A stretch of 64,000 nucleotides of DNA from Phycomyces blakesleeanus NRRL 1555(-). Lineage: Eukaryota; Mucoromycota; Mucoromycetes; Mucorales; Phycomycetaceae. Position 1 is the stretch's first letter. Each line of letters opens with the position of its first letter. This document shows, one piece after another, positions 13,481 through 25,604 of this stretch. The position numbers and the translations under genes were made by a program. The notes under the pieces were generated by a model. It saw nothing but the letters and a program-made list of their open reading frames with translations. It searched no databases and was not told where the DNA came from. The DNA lies in assembly GCF_001638985.1 (NCBI RefSeq), contig NW_017265157.1, forward strand, positions 682,001 through 746,000. The letters run 5' to 3'.

Positions 13481-16400
13481 TTTTTTTGTAGGGAGCAATT
13501 AGAGCTCAGGTTTTTATTGTGAGGATCACTAGCTAAAAAAAAGGACGCACGTCACAAAATTTGTTTTTGGGTTTTTGATTTTTTTTGAGGTGTATATGTA
13601 AGAAGGAAAACTAAAGGTAGAGCTAAGTAGCAAGAGAACAGGCAAGGTCATCAAGAGATTTTTTAGCCTTAAATATAGCAACCAAGCGGGAAGCGGTAGA
13701 AAGGATGGTGGAAGATACAAAAGGTGTATTGTCGAATACCGTAGACCAATGATGTTGCCAGATCGCCAGAAGGGCACAGCTAAAGAGAGAGGCGGCATGA
13801 ATATCAGAGGGGCGGATATAGGGGAAAGACAGGTTGTAAAATGCATCATGAAGTATAGGAAGAGTAGGATGAGATCCAAAAACATCTTGCCAGAATGTAG
13901 ACCAAACGTCAATTTTGAGGGGGGAGAAGAAGAGGAAATGATCAGGTGTGTCTGTAGAGACTTCACAAATGGGGCAAGAGTTGGTGGGGAAGGGGCCAGG
14001 AAGTATGCGATGCAACAGGGAGCGGGATGACAATTTGTGGTGCAGACCTCGGTACCAGATGTTGCAGACATGGTGGTGTATAGGAAGGTTCCAAAAGATT
14101 TGCCATTGTGAGCTGGACAGTGTAGATGACAGGGGAGAAGAAACAGAAGAGGAACAAAGAGAACGATACATATGAGGTTTCAGCTTGGACCACAGTATTC
14201 CAGGTAAAAGGCCGCAAACAAAAGGGCTAGCATTGATTGATGAACCTGAACGGGAAGGAATGGAAGGGTCATTGAGCTGAAGGATATGAGAAGGGAGGAA
14301 AGCGCGAACAAGGAAAGGTTGTAGCAAGATGTTGCAAGAGTCAACTCTCTTGAAAAACTTGCGCAATATGAACAGGTTGCATGGGAAATCAGCCAGTGCT
14401 CGACGGCAGAGAATGTCAAAAGAAGGGTCAACAAGAAAGGCATCTTCAACGCGGAGGTGTTGCCAGGAGGGAGGGAAGGAGGTAGTGCTTGTGGCTGGTA
14501 GGCATACTGAGTGGAGGGGAAGTGCCAAACACATAGCAATGTTGGGGGCAAGGGAGAAAAAGTCGTGCAGGAGCCTATCAATAGCAGAGAATATGTTGCA
14601 GAAGCAACCTGCAAGGCCAGTCAGATTGGGGGGGGGGAGTGAAGATCATGGAAGAGAAGTATCAATTGGGGGTTGGTGCCAGATGTATGATAACGTAAGA
14701 GAAAGGACAGCCAAGGAGGAACTAAGCCAGAGGTGGAGTGAGGAGAGAGACAGAGAGGACGTAACCAATACAGCTGAAGAGCACCTTGTTGTATAGAAGG
14801 ATCTAATACTCCAAGGCCGCCAGAACGAAGAGGGAGACAAAGAGTGGACAGCTTAATGGGAGAAAACATTTGGTGCTGCAAGAACTGACCCATGGCCAAC
14901 TTCACTTTATCGAGAAATGACACAGGAACAGAGATCACACGTAGGGCATGCCAGAGATGGAAGAGAATGAGAGTATTGAGAACGGTGGCATGCCCCCAGA
15001 TCGATAAGGATTGAGTGAGGTGTATGGCACAGGAAGATTGTATGGTTGTTAACAATGAGGAACAAAAGGCATCGCGTTGGGCAATTGAACTGACAAGAGG
15101 GAAGCCAAGGTAGTGGAGGGAGTCAGGACAGGAACGGTCGTGCCAGGATGTTATTTGGTGGGCCTGTAGGAACGTGATCTATTGAGGAAGTGGTTGTCCC
15201 AAAAGCAATATGGCCTCCGTCTTGGCCATGTTGATCTTGGCATTGGAGGCCCAAGAGTAAGTGGCAAGATGTGTGTGGAGGCATGTGAAACATTTGGGTG
15301 TGGAGAGGAAAACAATGACATTGTCTGCATATGCAAGACATTTGACTGGAGGGGGGGGCTGGAAGGATTGGCAAGATAGGTGGGAGAAACCCAGAAAATT
15401 CAGGGTCATGTTGGAGGCGGCGTAGAAGAGGCTCAAAGGCGAGATTGAAGAGAACAGCGGACAGAGGATTGCCCTGTTGGAGACTGCGGTGCTGAACAAG
15501 TTCTCGGGAGATATGACCATTCACATTGACTCGTATTTGAGTAGAGAAGAATAGGTTGCAAATACAATTGACGAGAGAGGAAGGGAAACAGAAATGGTGC
15601 AGGACTTGTCACAGGTACAAGGGGTGTACACAATCGTAAGCCTTTTCTTGATCCAAGAGCAAGCCAATACTGGTAGATTGAGTGAGCCGGGCCTGTTCCA
15701 TAATGGTCTTGACGAGCATGCCATTGTCAGCAATGAACCTTCCCCTCACAAACCCGGTTTGATATTGAGACACAATTGAGCTGGCAGCAGGAATCATACG
15801 GGCATTGAGTAGTCGAGTAAAGACCTTTGCATCAGTGTTAATCAAGGCAATAGGTCGCCAGTTCTTCAAAGATGTAAGGTCTCCTTTCTTCGGTAGCAAG
15901 GAGAGACAAGTAGATTGCCAAGAGGCAGGAAAAACTCCAGTGGTGAGAGCGTCATTGTAAAGCTTTTCCAAGATATGAGCACACGCAGGATGGTCAAACA
16001 GGAGACAAAGGATTTCATAGGGTATCCCATCGGGGCCGAGACTGCTGGCGGAAGGAGACCACTGTGCACCTTTTCGTACGTCTACGATGGAAAAGGAGGA
16101 AGTGAGTCTGTTTACAAGAGCGTCAGAGAGAACAATATGAGTCAGAAAATTACGTAGAAGGTCGTCTACAGCAGTTTGCTCAATGTCATTTGGGGAATAC
16201 AAATCTTCATAAAATGCAGCCGCAGAATTGGTTATGATAGAAGGCTGTGTTGAAAGGACATTGGTGAAGGGGTGGCATAGGCCAGAGATTGTCTTACGGA
16301 CTTGTTGTGTTTCAATTATATGTTTCAAGTAACTGGCAGAGGTCTCACCCTGTTCCCGCCAGTGTTTTCCAGCATGCAATGCCTGTGTTTCTACCTTTTC

Positions 16401-17040
16401 GTGTTGTATGTTCTGAATCTGTCGTTCCACAAAAGGAAGCTGGAAGTTAATGGAGGGGTTGAGTTAGTACTTTTGTATCAGATGTGCGCGCTTGCTCTGC
16501 AACTGGGCTTCTATTGTAGTGAGGTTGCGGCAAGGGTGATGGCAATAAGAGTGGATAAAATAGATGACATTGGTTTTGAGACTATCCCACTGTTCTTGAA
16601 CAGATAGAGATGTTGGTAGAGAGTTGACGAGGGAATGAATGTGAGAGTCAAGCTGGAGACAGAAATGCTGGTTGTAGGACAGACGTGGGTTGGCACGCCA
16701 TAGGCCTTTCCCCAAGACAGTGCCTGAATCAAAGAGAAAAGATGCAGAAACTAGGAAATGGTCTGACCATTGCGGATGAATATAATCCATAGAAGACGAA
16801 ATGCAGTGGGAAAACATATCGGAAGAAGAGAATATATAGTCCAAGGTAGAGGACGTTGTGCCACAATGGAAGGTAGGCATAGGGGTAGAATCAGGCATAG
16901 TGACGCAGTCAAAGAGGTGGTCAGAGAGGAATTGGAGCCATGTATGAGGTGCAAGTCGGGGCCGGAGTGAACGAGTGTCATAGGAGTGATTAAAATCTCC
17001 CAGCAGGATGAAGCGTGAAGGATGAGTAGGCAATAATACA
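13481..17040 (-). mobile_element. 5'-truncated non-LTR retrotransposon (LINE)
   Basis: A GC-rich block (near 48 percent by eye) in AT-rich surroundings, read on the minus strand. In order it holds the C-terminal half of an AP endonuclease, reverse transcriptase and a C-terminal cysteine-histidine motif. The 3' end is probably marked by the T-run at 13479-13486, which would be a short poly-A tail on the element strand. The 5' end stops abruptly near 17,040, inside the endonuclease, as expected for incomplete reverse transcription. No clear target duplication was found. Confidence 0.82.
13623..17033 (-). pseudogene. LINE ORF2 (endonuclease-reverse transcriptase), broken
   Basis: Endonuclease motifs: LLGDFNHSYD, STLDYIF and SDHFLV (16,464-17,033). 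Reverse transcriptase motifs: SLGPDGIPYE, LLPKKGDLTSLKNWRPIAL, TGFVRGRFI, QGNPLSAVLFNLAFEPLL and the active site YADN, where the usual second aspartate is asparagine. The C-terminal segment has CPICEVSTDTPDHFLFFSP, resembling the usual LINE zinc motif. Breaks: an in-frame TAA near 16,464, and frame changes that fall at a run of eight G (15,351-15,358) and a run of ten G (14,628-14,637). The stop is TAG at 13,623. It resembles elements common in Mucoromycota; the exact clade (L1- or Tad-like) was not resolved. Confidence 0.85.
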
Positions 17041-18540
17041 CTGGGGAATTAGATTTCTACATATATGCGATAGTATGGGAAATTCTGAGTGACAGAATAA
17101 TTAAATTCTGGAATTTGGCATTTATAGATTCCGTTCGCAATATGTTATGTTATCTGTAAGTTGTTCATGTAACTTCTAAACTTATAATGATCCATATAGA
17201 GATGTAAGGTTCTTTTAAACTATTTAATCGCAGAGAGAATAATCAAATTATGGCATCTTTTTTTTTGGATGTTACATTAAATTAAACTTGATTTGAAACA
17301 GAGATTCCAATAAAAAATCTATTTTTAATAGAAAACTGTCTACTGAAATAGTAGAATTCTATTGGATTACTTTACCAAAAAAACTGTCTACTGAAATAAT
17401 GATATTCTATTGGATTATTTAACAGAAGAAACAGGATTTATGTATACTGTCTTCCGAATCTAAACACTTTTATTGGACAATTATGCATGGCTAAACTATA
17501 GGATTCACATATGCCATACTACTACAATACTTCTTGCACTTCATTTTAAATATTTTTATAGGGATTGTTTTGGAAAAATTGTTTTTATTTAAAAAAAAAG
17601 CTTCTTGCTTATAATATGTACGGCTTGACAATATATAGTCTAATCTAATATATAGGCTACTACATAAGTAATATAATAACAAACCCTTTCATATATTATA
17701 ATATATAAATACTTCCAATACGATAGAATCCTAAAAATTAACACGTGTTTATGGTATTTCACTAGTAAGAGAAGACTAAAAAATTATTCAATTATATTAG
17801 ATTATATAAATATTTATTTTTCTTTAATTTAAATAGTATGGTTACTTACCAGTACTTTCGTCAGAATTAGGCATAGTGCACATTGACTGTTGTTCTGAAA
17901 GGTTTAATAAAACGCATTAGTAAAGATCATGGAATAAAGTTTGGCTTTATTACTTACCAAAGAAAACCAGTTTTCAAAGACAAGCCATTCAATCAGGTAC
18001 ATAGAAATGTTAGCAGTACTAACAGAGATAGAAAATAAACAAAATTAGATATAAGAATAAAATAAATAAATACATTATTCAGACTTATCAGATAAATTTC
18101 TGCTGTTGGTATGTCTTTATGATGAGCTGAGGATCTAATGAGCTGAGGAGCTAATGAGCTGAGAAGAGAAAAAGAAAATAATTAATAAAGAAGCACATAC
18201 ACGATAATCACTTTTTACCTTTTTGTTCTTGTCTATTAATCAACATGGCAAAGACTTGTAATACTATCAGCAACCACAATAATAATAAAAGAAAAGACAT
18301 TAAGAATAAATATAACAATAGAATAATAAAAACAAATTGCTTACCAGGGTGTGAACTCAAATACATCAACCAGAATAAAAGTAAATAAAGCAGAAAAGAA
18401 ACAGGAAAAAAAGAAATAAGAAGAAAATAAAGAAAAAGAAGAAGAAAAAGTGGGCTTTCAAACAGAAGGCAGTTTAGATGAGAATTGACTCTAGTAAAAT
18501 ACAATAGTAATAAAATGAATAGTCCGAAATTATATTGTAA
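17041..18540. other. AT-rich spacer with short repeats, possible spliced relic
   Basis: No firm gene. A 46-base unit is repeated in tandem at 17332-17423. On the minus strand short segments bounded by splice-like AG and GTAAGT signals occur near 18,220, 17,960 and 17,850, which could be exons of a small unidentified gene or relic. The 111-residue minus-strand open frame at 18,208-18,543 is almost pure Leu/Phe/Ser from an A/G-rich strand and is not convincing. Confidence 0.3.
17332..17423. repeat. 46-base tandem repeat, two units
   Basis: Two adjacent units sharing ACTGTCTACTGAAATA and ATTCTATTGGATTA, with a weaker third partial unit beginning near 17,447. Confidence 0.8.
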
Positions 18541-18773
18541 CACTAAGCTCTATATTGAATATTAAAGAAGTTGTTCAAGGTTATAAAAGATTTTATAGAA
18601 AATAATATATAATCCCTTTCTTTTCTCAGCTATTTCATAAATCTACTTTATATTAACTTATTTTGTATGTATATCTTTGATTAAACAAAAATAAATATAT
18701 TTCAACCCATACATTTATTTTATTTTAATAATTTATTAATCTATAAAACTTTAATAAAAATACAATAAAAAAA

Positions 18774-20084
18774 ATGCCTTTCAATAGCAGCAGAAAAACA
18801 GACCGTAAAGGAAAAGGAAAAGCATCTGAAAGTATATCTACCTCTGCAAACCGTGTTTTGGCTGGCCGTGTTAGACCTCGAGAAATTGCCCCCAGTTTCT
18901 CATCCGCAACTATCCAAGATCAGCAATATGCGGAAATTGTTGAAATGTTTAACAAAGTAAACAACAGTATCAACGGTGTCAAGGATGACATTGCTGCTGT
19001 CAATAGCAACATGACAGCCTTTAAAAACAGGATGGGCGTTGTTGTTGACACGTCTGGAAAGACACATATGGTATTTGCAGACTTTGCAACTGCCTATGCC
19101 AACGATCAGACTCATATGGCTAGTCTAGGACCGTCTCTGATGCTATCCTATGTCCCCCAGACCTCCCTCAGTGATGCCAAGGTTTCTGTCATTATCTTGG
19201 TAATTAATATTAATATATGTTAGTATTAACAACTTATTAAACAATCTGTATTTAGGAAATTTTTGCGGAAAAGTTGTGGGACTGGAAGTTTGAGTCTGAC
19301 AACCCTGCTCTTGTTGCCGAGAACGAGAGTAAGAAGAAGTGGAACTTGAACAAGAAGATTAACCACCGCAATAATGTAGCTGTTATCAACTACTTGAAGA
19401 GCTACATTAGCACCCAGACTCGTCTAGCTGGTACTCACCCACGGGTGATAAGTGATAAAATAAAGAACAGATATAAGCACAGTCATCATACTTTTCACGA
19501 GTCTCCTGAGCAGAAGGCCAAGAAAAACAGCAAGGGGAGAGCTAACAGTCGTACTCTTCAGGTTTGTATATACTATATAAAAAATTAATTTGTATATTAC
19601 TATTTTCTCAAGCTACAATCTATATAACCAGATGTCTATCTGACACAAGTTGACATACATGGACAACTGGGTAGCCATTGATGCTGCAATGGGATATAAG
19701 ACTGGAAACCCTGTTGAGAAGGCCTATCTCAAACTCTTTCAGAAGGATGCCATGTCTGATGGTGAGTCGGATATTGAGATTGTGGACAATCTTCCACAAC
19801 GGTGTTTGCATGTAGCTTGCCCCACTTGGAGAAGTGAAGAGGTAAATAATATTTAGAATAAATAAATAAGTTTTATAACAAGAAAAATAAAGAACTAATA
19901 AAAATAAATACAGTTCAACAGATTGTTGACAATGGTTGACAACATTGATCATACCCATCACGTGTCAAATGCAGGCGTGGGAACAAAGCCAAGAATGAAC
20001 AGATATCCAGCAACATTGTTGCCTTGCTCTGTTCCTGCCACCCTGTCCCAGTCATTGTCTCGTTGGGCAATCAACAATGAATAA
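18774..20084 (+). CDS. Intact accessory protein of the CACTA element, function unknown
   Basis: I recognise no functional domain. Four exons fit (18774-19199, 19256-19561, 19650-19841, 19914-20084); every exon is a multiple of three and all three introns lie between codons, giving 364 residues with no stop or frameshift. The N-terminus is basic and Ser/Thr-rich (KTDRKGKGKASES), followed by a region rich in Asn/Lys with conserved-looking aromatic positions (LWDWKFESDNP, WNLNKKINHRN). An acidic patch DGESDIEIVD lies in exon 3 and the C-terminus ends LSRWAINNE. The position inside the element, convergent with the transposase, suggests a transposon-encoded partner, possibly DNA-binding, comparable in role to the second gene of plant CACTA elements; this is inference. 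Its integrity contrasts with the broken transposase next door. Confidence 0.72.
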
Positions 20085-20099
20085 ACATTTTCTTTTTTA

Positions 20100-23000
20100 C
20101 TATGTTCTGTTGTAGGGCCAAATAGTAATAATTGAAATTGAATTGATTAAAGGAAATAATAATAATAGAGGATAAATATATAAGTAAGTGTGTGTATGAG
20201 AATTAATAGTAATTTTTTTTGGTAAAGGAATCACAAGTTTTTTGTTGATGTTTTTTGTAGTTTTGTAATCTACTATTGCAGCTGTTAGGAGAATCTGATG
20301 TACTGGCAGGATGCTTTGAAAATCTTGCTTGTAGAATTCATCCTGTAACAATTTAACTCCTTCTAATTCTCTTATTTTGTCCGAAGTAGATTTGAACCAT
20401 TTGACAAACGCAAATACATGCTGACTACTATGGGGATTTCTGTATGTTAGAGAAGAAACAGTTGGCCTAAAATTGTGAACAAAAATGTACTGAATCTCTC
20501 CAACATACGCATGTTCCAACCCAGTTCGTTCAGTGAAATATGCTTGTATGTATGATCCGCGGCCATTCGTGCCAATGCACCCTTTGTAGCTTTGCCCAAG
20601 AAGATCAATGGACTTCACCATTTTGATCCAGTCATTGACAAAAGGTGAGTCATCAATTACATCTTTGCAACCTGAGATCTGTGGATTCTTGTACATAGCT
20701 TGATAGTATCCTACAAGACAATCATATTCATGTTTTGGCATAAATGATAATGGTCTTGTTTTCAATGGCAAGGCGGATGGTGGCAGGGGCTCGTTTCCAC
20801 GAATTGTCATTGAAAGATTCTATAAAGCTTCAAGATATTTGGAAATTGAGAAAGAGTGAGAGAGGAATGTGTTGGTGTTGGTATTGGTGTTGTTGTTGTT
20901 GTTGGTGGTGGTGAACTCATCAAAAATTTCAAAACATGCAAGTGCATGCATAGGTTTCAGAAGTTGACAAACAAAATTTCCCTTCCATGACTCTTCAATG
21001 AACTGTCTCATAAATGTCAATTCGAACTTATTTCTTTGATTGGTTTGGATATTTTTCAGGACACTATTGTATCTTTCAAAGCTGAAAAGCCAATAGCCAT
21101 AGACGGGCTCAAAGTCAATCATTGTTTGGCATAAGTGCAGATGCAAGTGCATGTTGGGAGAGAGAAGGTCCAGGTCATACAATGTCTCACATCCTTTACA
21201 GAATTCTTCTAAGCATTTGTGTCCTTTCTCAATGTCTTCTTCAGAAACACTAGGCTTGGTGAAGTATCTGCATGCGTTAACAAACTCTATCCAGTTCTTG
21301 AACTCTGGCAATGGCAACACATCCTTAGAACCACAGGAGAGTACACAATGCACCAAGACTTCCACTCATCAGCCTTCATATAGGGAAATCCCTTGGCAAT
21401 CTTTGTACCAAGTGACATGTAATTGGGCGGCAACACTACCTTCTCAACAGCCTTTTGCATGGCAATGAGTTTTTTATTGTTGATTAATCCATTTGCAACC
21501 CATCTCTCCAGCATTCTTCTGGCAGTGCCTAAGAAAAGATTGTGTATGGGATCAATGATCGTGCAGCAGACAATGTCAAAGTACTGAAGACGATGCAGTT
21601 TGGACCAGCGAACACCATGTGTAACTTCAAGACACTGTCTCTCAGTTGGTTTGGTTGCATTTCTCCAGATCTCTGCATTCTTATGATTGTCATTCTTAGT
21701 GCGAAGGAGACACTTTGAGAAATCAAATCCAGAATAATCAACGGAACTTGTTCCAGCCAACCTTGAAAATTGATGCTTACACTTGTGGCATGCATTTGTA
21801 CTTGTATTGGATGTGAACCTACATACTTTCTTTGCAGCAGGTATATCACAGGCAACCATGAGAAGGGCTGCTTGGATAGAAGTAATATTTGGACATTGGT
21901 GAGTCTTAATTTTAATACCTTTGTACAGCTCCATCAACTCATTCACAAGCAGTTTCAGATAGTTATTTATGTCAGAAGTGCTCGCTTCTTTAGGCTCTGG
22001 CATTAACCCAACAAGAATCACGTTCTCCTTCTTGAACCGCTCACTGCATGGAAGATTATTGATTGCAAGATATATGGCACCACAGGAGTAGGTAACACCA
22101 TTGAATGGCTGAAACCAGTCAATGTTCAGCGTGAGCATGAGTGATTGCTCGGTATCAACAGAAGGTATACCATCTACGTCTACTATCTCATTCTACATCG
22201 CACCATTGTACATGTCAAACAAAGTGCTATCTATTTTTGGGCCGCAGTTCTGTGAGTTGATCTTGTTTTCAAAATCCGGGCATTGAAAAAACGTCTTTAG
22301 GGCTTTCTTGACAGAGTGGAATACATATGTCTTTTTGGGTGCTTTTGACCCGGGACCAGACTTAAACAAGCTGTTGCCACACAAGGAGGTTTTACCAAAA
22401 TTGGGTGATGCACAACACAAAGGGGCGGCTTCATTATCATATATGGCATGGCATTCGCTACATGCAACATACTTCTTGACTGTTGTAAATGAGTATTGAC
22501 TACTGCTGTAATTGAGAATAAGTCTGAAGGAAATAATATAAGGCCTCAGCTATTCCAGTCAAAGGTGTCTACCAATTACTTTATTATTTAACACACAGGT
22601 TTAGCATGCATGATAGTGATTATATTTCATATGATGATATCACCATAATATGGGATACATCAGTGGATTATTATAAGCATAATTATAACTCATAAACACA
22701 TTTACTTTTGATGTTAATACTTCATTGGGACTACATACATTTATATAATTAATCATACATTAATTATCCCAAGATCAAGTTGCTCTGATTAAGGCTCAGA
22801 TAGGATCGATTATCTGACCCCAGTCATATAATTTTCCCAATCCAAAACAATATAAATAGCAGTAGTAGTTCAGTGTAGGAACCTGGTCAAACTTTGATAC
22901 AAAATCTTTCTCAATAAACAAAACCTACACAAGTTCTCACGAATCTTTGTTCCTAATTTCAAATCTTCAATTCTTCCTCTTAAAAACTTCTTCAACTTCA

Positions 23001-23941
23001 ACCACCACAACATTGACACCACTTATCAATGCTTCAAATCTGACCAAATGTTTGAGGCCAGCAACACTCACAGGAAGGCGGAATGGGTCAAACAAAAACT
23101 GCAGGATCTTGTTGATTATGACAATCAGAATTACAGCTCCTTCATTTATGACATATAGTGAGACAAAAAGAGTAACCAAAATAACAATGAATCAGTGAAT
23201 TAAATTCAATTCCGAGATTGATTCCAATGAAGAATCTTTAATTTGGTTTTTTTAAAGAATGTTGATTAACTCTCTATTTTCTAGAATATAATATTATCTA
23301 AAGCTGTGTACCTACCTTCATCATTGTCTATCTCAACATCGAATTAATCTTCATATTCTTCTTCTTCTTCATAAGTGTCACTTGTATACTAGACATTATC
23401 TTCAGAACCAAACACACAATCCGTTTCAGAGAAAGGTTGGTTTCTTGTCCGTATATCTAAAATATCATTTGTGTCATTTAGGTCTGCAAAAGCGGAATGT
23501 TAGATCCAAATAAATCAATGTAATAAAATAAGTTTTCTTACTTCTAAGTTCAGAATTCATTTCAATATCTTCCTATTCAAATTCAAAACTATCTTTCTCT
23601 TGATTTACAGGCTCAGAAACAGTACTACTAATTGTATCACATATGTCTTCATGGGCTACACATTTATTATTATTAGTGTTAGTATTATTATTATTATTAT
23701 TATTATTATATAAAATAATAAAAAATAAAATAAAATAAAATAAAATAAAATAAAATAAAATATAGTAAAGTAAAGCAAATGTATTAACCGTACGCGTTTG
23801 AACATGTGTAATATCATGATTATCTTTTTCTTGATGACATTTAAATGTTTTAACAGATACATGATTGAATCCTAGTCTCTTGCTTTTACAGATAGAGCAT
23901 TGACACTCTTTTCTAATAGTTGGTTTGCAAATAGGAGCCAT
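20100..23941 (-). pseudogene. CACTA/CMC transposase, broken by stops, a frameshift and a solo LTR
   Basis: The reading starts at ATG 23941 with a cysteine-rich N-terminus (CQCSICKSK). An intron with AAT and AAAAT microsatellites separates it from an acidic segment. Further on lie a zinc-site motif (ACSECHAIYD), the hallmark NIDWFQPF, LPCSERF, ILVGLMPEPKEA, and DPIHNLFLGTARRML, all typical of the EnSpm/Plavaka-like transposases common in Mucoromycota. Breaks: solo LTR at 22481-23012; in-frame TAG at 22193-22195; a one-base deletion near 21,330 (the frame jumps right after IVYSPVVL); an in-frame TAG near 20,818; possibly extended Asn/Thr runs from a GTT microsatellite near 20,900. Joining across the LTR using one copy of TTGAC restores the frame, so the LTR arrived when this exon was still coding. 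Confidence 0.88.
22481..23012 (+). repeat. Solo LTR, family 1, copy A (TSD TTGAC)
   Basis: 532 bp, beginning TGTTGTAAATGAG and ending ACCACCACAACA, so the ends are TG...CA with a TGTTGT/ACAACA inverted repeat. Flanked on both sides by TTGAC. It contains a TATA-like CAATATAAATAG near 22,850 and AATAAACA near 22,915 that may serve as promoter and polyadenylation signal. It is a lone LTR left by recombination, inserted in the transposase gene. Confidence 0.95.
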
Positions 23942-24371
23942 TTTAAAATGAAAAGAAAGGTTTACAATAGTATTTAATAGTAAAGAAAGAGACTTTAAAG
24001 AAAACACACTTTTATTTTATTTGAGTTTGATATTGCATTCTAATGCTACATAGCTGCCAGTAGCCAATAGAGTAGCTTAAAATACTATTCAAATACTTTA
24101 TTCACAAAAGTGAGTTAAACTACAATTTTATCTATTCTGTCTATCAGAACTTAGGTATACTTTATATATGCAAAATTGATCTGTTTTTGCAGTGCAAAAT
24201 ACTGGTCAAAATAAATGTCAGAAGGCATAACATATGCTATATCTAATTGAATTGGCCCAATTAAATTTTTGCCGTCAAAAGTAAAAAACCCTGTAGAGTT
24301 GAAATATTATCAAAATTTCCCTTTGATTCAACCAAAGTTTCTCAAGGAGAAATCATATAATTTTTGTAGTG

Positions 24372-24639
24372 TAATTATTTAAAGAATGGAATGAAATTAG
24401 TAGTTTGGGTATAAGGGGTATCGGGAACAAGATTTCCCAAGGAACCTGGGGGAATCACTTCTGTCCCTCGAGACACATCACTTGGTCGACTTACCACCGA
24501 CGTCAATGTCCACGAGTCTGGTACCACCCGTCATGGCTCACTGCCAGACCAAACCACCAAAGGAACCCACCGTCCAGTGTCCATCACCAGAAACAAACTA
24601 TTGCCACACATGTTAATATTACATATAATAATTCTCATA
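24372..24639. other. Short GC-rich fragment of unknown origin
   Basis: From about 24,415 to 24,600 the sequence is near 55 percent GC, unlike the flanks. One plus frame reads PRDTSLGRLTTDVNVHESG and stays open for about 60 codons, which looks like a piece of a retroelement or host protein, but I cannot assign a family. It lies just upstream of the tRNA-Gly gene. Confidence 0.35.
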
Positions 24640-24710
24640 GCGCGGATGGTTAAGTGGTATAATCTTCGCCTGCCACGCGAAGGGCCCGGGTTCGATTCCC
24701 GGTCCGCGCA
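24640..24710 (+). tRNA. tRNA-Gly (GCC)
   Basis: 71 bases folding as a standard cloverleaf. The acceptor GCGCGGA pairs with TCCGCGC; the anticodon stem TTCGC/GCGAA encloses the loop CTGCCAC with anticodon GCC; the T arm is CCGGGTTCGATTCCCGG, containing the B box. A TTTT at 24711-24714 is a plausible RNA polymerase III terminator. No intron. Confidence 0.97.
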
Positions 24711-24792
24711 TTTTACCTTTTTGGGGTGCCCGAATTCTTGTCAGCCAATCGGGATTTACAAGCAACCAGTAATGGTTGACTTTTTGTCAATT

Positions 24793-25154
24793 TGTCGTTC
24801 CTGATCTGGGATGGTCTTCCTTTTACTATAGCAAAGTCAAAAGGTCAACCCCACTGGGGATCAGAGAGTATATGTAAAATCGAAGAGAGGATAAAAGGTA
24901 CTTTTTATTGATAGGAATTGAATTGTCTTATATAGTTTTCTAAACTAATACTGCGCATTATCTGCAGTAAACTATTATACTCTATTTAATTACAAGAGAA
25001 GTCCTTTTACTGCGGTTGATGCTCAGAAGATGTTACTGTAGTTAATCTTTACAAGACATTACTGCAGTTCGTTATCTATGAGGTATCTTTGACACACAGA
25101 ACTGTTGCGGTCAATTATCCCAATTTCTCGGATTCATCAAAATAATGTCTGACA
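24793..25154. repeat. Solo LTR, family 3, copy a
   Basis: 362 bp, TGTCGTTCCTGATC ... ATGTCTGACA, with TGTC/GACA ends. About 95 percent like 27301-27662. AATT flanks both ends (24789-24792 and 25155-25158), a possible 4-bp duplication. It starts 82 bases downstream of the tRNA-Gly 3' end. Confidence 0.8.
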
Positions 25155-25604
25155 AATTCTCGATCTAGTATTTCTTTTCTGACACTTGTTAAGGTATTTG
25201 GGATTGTTTATGGGTTATTATCTCAATAATGAAAAAAGTAGATACTGTGAAAATGTTATTTTTTAAAGAGACAAGATAATATTGTTTATATCTGCTACTA
25301 TTCAAATCCTTGTAATTCAAATCCCTGTTGTGTAATGATTAGTTTACACTGTATGAGTGTGTAGTGTACAGGTGCCTGGTGTGTAACAGTTCCAGAGATT
25401 GTTAACTTGCCAGGTTCATTAACAAGAAGGAACTAGTGTTTGGTTGTGAGATCTGTTCTTCACTCAATTGTGGTGTATATCACACTTGTAACTAAGTTGC
25501 AGAATCAATATCACTGGGAATTGTCAAGTTTTAAGAATAGTTTTTTAGATAAGAATAAAGATGCTTTTTATTAATTATATTTCTTGACTATTTATACAAA
25601 CTGA
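25155..25604. other. Diverged LTR-like debris
   Basis: No genes. The end (about 25,530-25,600: ACTGGGAATTG, then AATAAAGATGCTTTTTATT) resembles diverged family-3 LTR sequence, suggesting an older related LTR into which the family-2 LTR was inserted. Confidence 0.4.

Larger units (their letters stand above)
18541..24371. mobile_element. CACTA/EnSpm-type (CMC) DNA transposon with two convergent genes
   Basis: The right end is clear: the sequence ends ATTTTTGTAGTG at 24371, which reads CACTACAAAAAT inward. The proposed left end is CACTAAGCTC at 18541; TAA flanks both ends (18538-18540 and 24372-24374), fitting the 3-bp duplication of this superfamily, but similarity between the two ends beyond CACTA is weak, so the left boundary is tentative. 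Inside are an accessory gene on + and the transposase on -, their stops only about 15 bases apart. A 532-bp solo LTR has landed in the transposase gene. Confidence 0.55.

Noticed and set aside
13749..16970. Plus-strand open frames of 60-155 residues
   Set aside because: Antisense shadows of the GC-rich LINE.
18208..18543. 111-residue hydrophobic minus-strand open frame
   Set aside because: Made almost wholly of Leu, Phe and Ser by an A/G-rich plus strand; no recognisable family, and splice-like signals interrupt it.
17043..24371. CACTGGGGAATTAG at 17043 as the left end of the first CACTA element
   Set aside because: Some similarity to the right end (AATTA, GATTTCT), but the 3-bp flanks do not match (ATA against TAA), whereas CACTAAGCTC at 18541 has TAA on both sides. 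Kept only as an alternative.
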